From the NCBI GenBank assembly GCA_938085105.1, contig CALKGK010000052.1:1-64000 (forward strand): a DNA stretch of 64,000 nucleotides, written 5' to 3'. This document shows positions 62,001 to 64,000 of the stretch, in pieces. Position 1 is the stretch's first letter. Every line of letters starts with the position of its first letter. Under the pieces are notes generated by a model that saw nothing but the letters and a program-made list of their open reading frames with translations, did not search any database and was not told the DNA's origin. This stretch comes from an uncultured Flavobacteriales bacterium (lineage in GTDB: Bacteria > Bacteroidota > Bacteroidia > Flavobacteriales_D > Sanyastnellaceae). The position numbers and the translations under genes were made by a program.

Positions 62001-64000
62001 CCGTACCAGTGATGTTGTTGGTTAAGGTGATGCATTCGCTGATCAAATCAGAGTTCACCCAAACGGTGTTCACGTTCATGTTGTTGAGCGCTCCGTCATT
62101 TCCGTTCGGACTAGAATCGCTTGCAACAGCACTTCCCGCTCCATCTTCGAACTGAAGGTTCATGATCAAATTGTTCGGCACACTTGATAGATTTGAACAG
62201 GCTACTTCATTTACTTCAGCCAAAGAAAGATTGGTGTCGAAGATTCTAAAGTTGTCGATTTGTCCGCCAAATGATTCTTGAGGAACAACGTAAGCAGACC
62301 CGTAATTACCAATGCGCGGTGCGCGATAAGTTGTGGGCTTGGCGCTCATTGCAGTGTTGGAGCTAGCTTCTACACTTCCGTCAACATAAATTTGATGAGG
62401 ACCAGCTGCGTTGAAGTTTCCGTTTACAACAACATGGTACCACCTTACTGTGCTGAGGTCTAAGTTGGCATTGAGGTTCACATCGGTGTCGTCGTCCGAC
62501 TCAAAGCTGAATTCCAATCCATTTTCATCACCGTGGATGTAGAAGTAGCGTTGATTTGTTCCATTTGCAGGGTCGTCTTCCGACATATCAAACAAGGTTC
62601 CGCTCCAGTTTGAACTTGGTGGTTTGAACCAAAAATCAAAAGCGAAAGCTCCGTCATTGATGCGATTTGGAATCTGAATGAAATCGTTGTTTCCATCAAA
62701 ATCAACGGCAGTAGTTCCAAAACAGGTACTCACAACACTTGGTGAAGTTACGTTCACATTTGCGTCACAGCTATTGAGGTCGGTTCCCGTGTTGATGTCT
62801 GCTGAGCAGGTGATGGTAGGAGGGGCTGAACAAGTACAGTCAAGCACGTTCACAATCAAGTCAATGTTCGTGGTTTCAGGCTCTACGTCATCGTCTGTTG
62901 CAGAAAAGCTTACGGTGTAGGTACCCACAGCGTCTCCCGTGATTTCAAGAACAGCATTGGCCGGGTTTCCGTTTAAAGATGAGATCAAGTTTGCACCACT
63001 CCAACCGTTAGTGTTCACTGAGAGATCTACAGTTTCATCGGTTTCCGGACCTGAAAAACCAAGGTTGAGGGTTTCAGTGGCTCCGAAGCAAATGTTGATG
63101 CTGTTTCCTTGGGGAAAACCTTGAGCTACAGGAGGGAAGTTCTCAGAGCTGGATACATCCCACTCAAAACATCCGTCATCCAACCAGTTTACTCCGTCGT
63201 TGTTTCCTCCCGGACCATCGTATGCGGTGTCGTCGGTGTTGTACATTCCAAGCAAAACATAATCAACGCCGTTTCCAGCATTGACACCCACGGTTGCAGG
63301 TGATCCGCCAAAACCGTCTGTTCCACCTGAAGCAGAACCTGTGGTCCATTGCATATCGCCATAGAAGAAACCAATGTTGTTTCCTGGCGCAAGAATAGGG
63401 TCCGTTCCATCAGACATCACCAAAGTAAAGGTGTTCTGAAGATCATCATTCACAGCAGAATAAGCGTTGTATGGTCCAACGTTCATCCAGGTAACATAAA
63501 CTGAATTTGAGTTGATGGTGTACCATACTTCTCCTTGGTAGCCATAAGGCCCCCAGTCGCGCGTGTCAACATCACCCCAAAACGGTGCAATCATCGGAGT
63601 ACCAATGGGAAAACCGGATGAAGTGTACCAAGAATATGGGTTGTCGAAAGATACATTACCATTGTTGTTGATGTACAATGAGTTGTAGGTAGTACCATAC
63701 AATTCAAAGTCAAATGGAATGTTCAATTGGGGTGTTGAACCGTCATCGTTAGCAGGAAGTTCAGTCCAAGTATAAGGATCGAACCCTTCAACACAGTTGT
63801 CAGGAGATCCGCTGTAAATAAGCTCAACGCTTACTTCATCAAAAAGACCTGCAGCCGCACATGTGGTGTTGTCTGCCAAAATGTATGTAAACGTATCAAT
63901 TCCAATAAAATCAGGGTTGGGAGTGTAGGTAATGGTTCCGTTACCGTTTACTGTTGCCGTTCCGTTGCTTGGCGCAGTACCAATAGCATAAACGTAAATA
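53077..64000 (-). CDS. Giant HYR-repeat T9SS type B adhesin (5' end outside the window)
   Basis: The frame stays open to the window end, so the N-terminus is missing; at least 3,640 residues are visible. From the visible end: a cadherin-like segment (GNGTITYTPNPDFIGIDTFT), a nidogen-like domain (about 63850-63130), a cadherin-like domain, then about 31 HYR-type modules (62830-53640) of about 84 residues with (I/V)xC, DNCGVAS, YPVGTTTVTWTVTD and a C-x-(Q/D/S) end. A LamG domain (about 62040-62725) is inserted in the first HYR unit. A PKD-like pair (about 60550-60040) lies between units. A cadherin-like segment (NTPPVGVDDEADHFEEDEE) precedes the type B sorting domain: FSPNADGVNDTFEILGL, TIYNRWGHKVFEAEEY, LPEGTYFYVLEL. 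It is a surface adhesin or scaffold exported by T9SS, with PorP/SprF and OmpA/TPR genes downstream. Confidence 0.93.
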   Translation of the reverse strand, partial: IYVYAIGTAPSNGTATVNGNGTITYTPNPDFIGIDTFTYILADNTTCAAAGLFDEVSVELIYSGSPDNCVEGFDPYTWTELPANDDGSTPQLNIPFDFELYGTTYNSLYINNNGNVSFDNPYSWYTSSGFPIGTPMIAPFWGDVDTRDWGPYGYQGEVWYTINSNSVYVTWMNVGPYNAYSAVNDDLQNTFTLVMSDGTDPILAPGNNIGFFYGDMQWTTGSASGGTDGFGGSPATVGVNAGNGVDYVLLGMYNTDDTAYDGPGGNNDGVNWLDDGCFEWDVSSSENFPPVAQGFPQGNSINICFGATETLNLGFSGPETDETVDLSVNTNGWSGANLISSLNGNPANAVLEITGDAVGTYTVSFSATDDDVEPETTNIDLIVNVLDCTCSAPPTITCSADINTGTDLNSCDANVNVTSPSVVSTCFGTTAVDFDGNNDFIQIPNRINDGAFAFDFWFKPPSSNWSGTLFDMSEDDPANGTNQRYFYIHGDENGLEFSFESDDDTDVNLNANLDLSTVRWYHVVVNGNFNAAGPHQIYVDGSVEASSNTAMSAKPTTYRAPRIGNYGSAYVVPQESFGGQIDNFRIFDTNLSLAEVNEVACSNLSSVPNNLIMNLQFEDGAGSAVASDSSPNGNDGALNNMNVNTVWVNSDLISECITLTNNITGTEDASGTYPVGSTNVIWTATNTSGNNSACTQIITVTDDQDPNITCPTNLNVSNTPGICGANLSLTNPVVSDNCGSVNISNNAPATFPIGSTNVVWTATDAAGNTSNCTQTVVVSDNEDPNAVCQDLVVQLNASGNASITSAMVDDGSTDNCGISSITLSQTSFDCSDLSSGASVSSSNGYNVNIDVNAINIIPSSYSCAFGYNYTVELDYDITFDGANIPANLWTLQGTIGCGPNSHFFNLPNSGGSGTVISANAYSNTSDCATVTPESLGCNTINIQISGPGISNQTITLNPSTVPVIMTVEDVNGNSSTCTSMVSVEDNIAPSITCGGTVNTSTDAGLCTSSVALSAPTTNDNCGVASVSNNAPANFPIGTTTVVWTVSDASGNTNTCSQDVVVSDNENPIITCSGDITVNTNAPGCRANVTVPVPSTADNCGLGVLSNDFNGTANASGNYPVGTTTVVWTILDNYGNAATCSQNIIVVDNLSVNVGGNITVCEGEEVTLNAVATGSGPFNYTWDNGLGNGQSHSFTSTLGSYQNNTTTYTVNVSDANGCTATETVNFTILSVPQASVSVSDANCGLNNGSITFSYNNHPNRGFIAFSLDGGTSYENGVNDNTGSVSYNGLAPGNYTLFARWGNNECPVELGTFTINDIDNTDPTIVCPSDMSVSTSAASCNANVAVIVPFTNDNCSISSLANDFNGTNNASGVYPLGVTPVVWTVTDYNGNTATCSMNVTVVDDVAPVITCASDLNTSTDADDCFATVTLTAPATADNCGVASVNNNAPATFPIGTTTVTWTVTDNAGNTATCTQDVSVTDNENPTITCAADVNTTTDADDCFATVTLTAPATADNCGVASVNNNAPATFPIGTTTVTWTVTDNAGNTATCTQDVTVTDNEDPSIVCPDDIVQGADEGESFATISIAVPATADNCGVASVTNDFTGTADASAQYPLGLTTVTWTVTDNYGNTTTCEQIINVSDDQAPEITCPADQIEDLSASCDFTLPDYTALASATDNSDPVLTIVQSPAAGTIITTNTIITMSVTDSAGNVSTCTFEVILEDNTDPTITCAPDLNINTDLGSCFATIVLTNPTTADNCGVASVTNNAPATFPIGTTTVTWTVTDNEGNSATCAQDVTVTDNEDPTISCTSNINVSNDNGNCEAIISVPALIASDNCGIASIINNYNGTADASGIYPVGVTTVIWTVTDNAGNTTTCDFTVTVNDDEAPVVTCISDQTVSADAACNFTMTDYTALIAATDNCDNNLDIVQVPAPGTVVSGTTAVDINITDDAGNTTTCTFNVIVEDNTNPVITVCATDQTVFVDDNCEIALADYTSLVSATDNCDLDIELSQVPAPGAIFSGHNTNIPVSIFATDDNGNQVQCDFNVNILDNTLPTINCPANLTQSADLGVCQANITIPAPVVADNCGIDTVTNDYNGTADASDVYPVGTTTVTFTVTDIAGNTTTCDFTVTVTDDEAPSIACTPDINQTADAAVCEAMVSVAAPVIDDNCGVASVINNYNGTADASDVYPVGTTTVTWTVTDIHGNTTTCDFDITIIDDEAPSIVCTSDINQTADAGVCEAMVSVAAPVTDDNCGVASVINNYNGTADASDVYPVGTATVTWTVTDNAGNTTTCDFDITITDDEAPSIVCNSNINQTADAGVCEAMVSVAAPVTDDNCGVASVINNYNGTADASDVYPVGTTTVTWTVTDNAGNTTTCDFDITITDDEAPSIVCPTNINQTADASVCQAMVSVAAPVTDDNCAVASIINNYNGTVDASDVYPVGTTTVTWTVTDNAGNTTTCDFDITITDDEAPSIECPANITVPSSDVDCNAAVSVAAPTTADNCAVASIVNDYNNTADASDVYPVGETIVTWTVTDIHGNSSNCSMSILVEDTDLPSIVCPNNISVGTDLGECGALVSVAIPVSEDNCAVASVLNDYNGTADASDFYPVGITTVVWTVTDLAGNFATCSMNIEVNDVEAPSIECTENIVQTTDLGMCSAEVTVPALIATDNCNIASIVNDYNGTDDASDVYNEGSTIVTWTVTDLAGNVSTCSFEIVINDEEAPSIECTETIEHTADAGMCDAIVSVPMLVNSDNCGVLSVSNDYNGTSDASDTYPVGTTTVYWLVTDIHGNTTTCSFEIIITDDEAPAVTCQNDTEEYIDSNCEFILPDYTVNAITSDNCDLAPVLTQLPLAGTIISGANHIEVITITSTDEYGNSSSCDFNVTLLDTIAPSITCIEDQVSYANELCEFSLLDYTGLTLSDDNCTAPVITQSPLPGTTFSLGDVEVTMTSTDADGNATSCTFTVSILDNTPPSILCPDDQVEALTDACEFELIDYRSMMTTGDNCSDVTIEQVPAPGTIITTNTTIQMIVTDDYNNISTCNFEVALEDYIAPEITCIDNISSTADLGVCGAVIDYDLPETYDNCTVASLTLIEGLDSGSVFPVGTTVVTYEVADAFGNTAQCSFEVSISDDEAPSITCPEDITADSDLGVCGALVNYTMPVVEDNCGIASIVMLEGLDSGSTFPVGTTLITYEAIDLHGNSSVCSFNVTVLDVEAPTVLSCNSTIVVANDLDQCGAVVTYNTPEASDNCEVASTSMISGLASGEQFPVGTTTVTYSFVDLAGNETLCSFDVIVEDTQVPNITCQDDITVFNDFGICGASVIYNLPIISDNCAADSLVMTEGMESGSVFEVGTTTLAFEVTDIHGNQNNCSFTITVIDAEDPVIVCPEDISQEDAYVEYELPVFSDNCGANIELVEGLESGSVFPHGYTTVTYVATDEAGNTSECSFEVLINTPPVGVDDEADHFEEDEEIIIDVLDNDFDLDGDDIFIGDVSSDNAEVYIENGMLVYEPLGEWCGTDTVTYIVCDPFMACDTAQVIVQVECFIDLIIPEGFSPNADGVNDTFEILGLEDYPGNVLTIYNRWGHKVFEAEEYQSDWDGTSQSILTIGSSYLPEGTYFYVLELGNVPIKPVKGYVYLNH
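56573..57580 (-). repeat. Four near-identical 252-bp HYR repeat units
   Basis: Units starting at 56573, 56825, 57077 and 57329 have exact 252-base spacing (84 codons) and differ from each other at few positions; the next unit starts at 57581 and is more diverged. Other HYR units in the gene are much less similar at DNA level. This points to recent tandem duplication or gene conversion, and is a place where assembly could gain or lose copies. Confidence 0.85.

Overview
The window looks like a chromosomal segment of a Bacteroidota bacterium, probably order Flavobacteriales. The evidence is secreted proteins with type IX secretion (T9SS) C-terminal domains, two PorP/SprF proteins, a DnaG with a degenerate zinc finger, an IPExxxVDY-type gene between rnc and pyk, and several upstream sequences that fit the Bacteroidota -7 promoter element TAnnTTTG. 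Shine-Dalgarno sequences are mostly absent. I see no insertion sequence, prophage, CRISPR array or rRNA operon. The only RNA gene found is one tRNA-Gln(UUG).

Layout. 1-4907 (minus): three small secreted or T9SS proteins, then an SSS-family transporter translationally coupled to an unknown helical protein. 5000-9544: dnaG, an MscS-type channel and a convergent recJ. 9644-13822: a lipoprotein with six Cys-rich repeats, an OmpA-type coiled-coil lipoprotein, a candidate 29-residue gene and a semialdehyde dehydrogenase. 13937-14007: tRNA-Gln. 14175-22776 (plus): a 1790-residue T9SS type B protein, PorP/SprF and a TPR/PD40/OmpA protein. 22773-30663: leuS, two medium-chain reductases around a polysaccharide deacetylase, an XRE regulator and a T9SS lipase. 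30787-34038: an overlapping signalling operon (response regulator, histidine kinase, receiver-kinase hybrid). 34046-37086 (minus): a DUF349 protein, recX and a membrane protein. 37165-40002: prfB with its programmed frameshift, an ArsC-like protein and fumC. 40075-43271 (minus): mannose-1-phosphate guanylyltransferase, an aminotransferase, a SprT-like metalloprotein and a 49-residue lipoprotein coupled to it. 43376-49789 (plus): MlaE/MlaF-type ABC genes, an iodotyrosine-deiodinase-like flavoprotein, then acpP-fabF-rnc-(IPExxxVDY)-pyk. 49874-64000 (minus): a second adhesin/PorP-SprF/OmpA cassette whose adhesin exceeds 3,640 residues, carries about 31 HYR-type repeats and runs off the window end.

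The main theme is cell-surface biology: two independent cassettes of giant type B T9SS cargo, PorP/SprF and a periplasmic OmpA/TPR protein, in opposite orientations. The rest is mostly housekeeping. Points that standard gene calling could miss are the first 21 codons of prfB before its in-frame UGA, two very short genes (12287-12376 and 43122-43271), the partial genes at both window edges, and non-ATG starts for the deacetylase, the aminotransferase and rnc.
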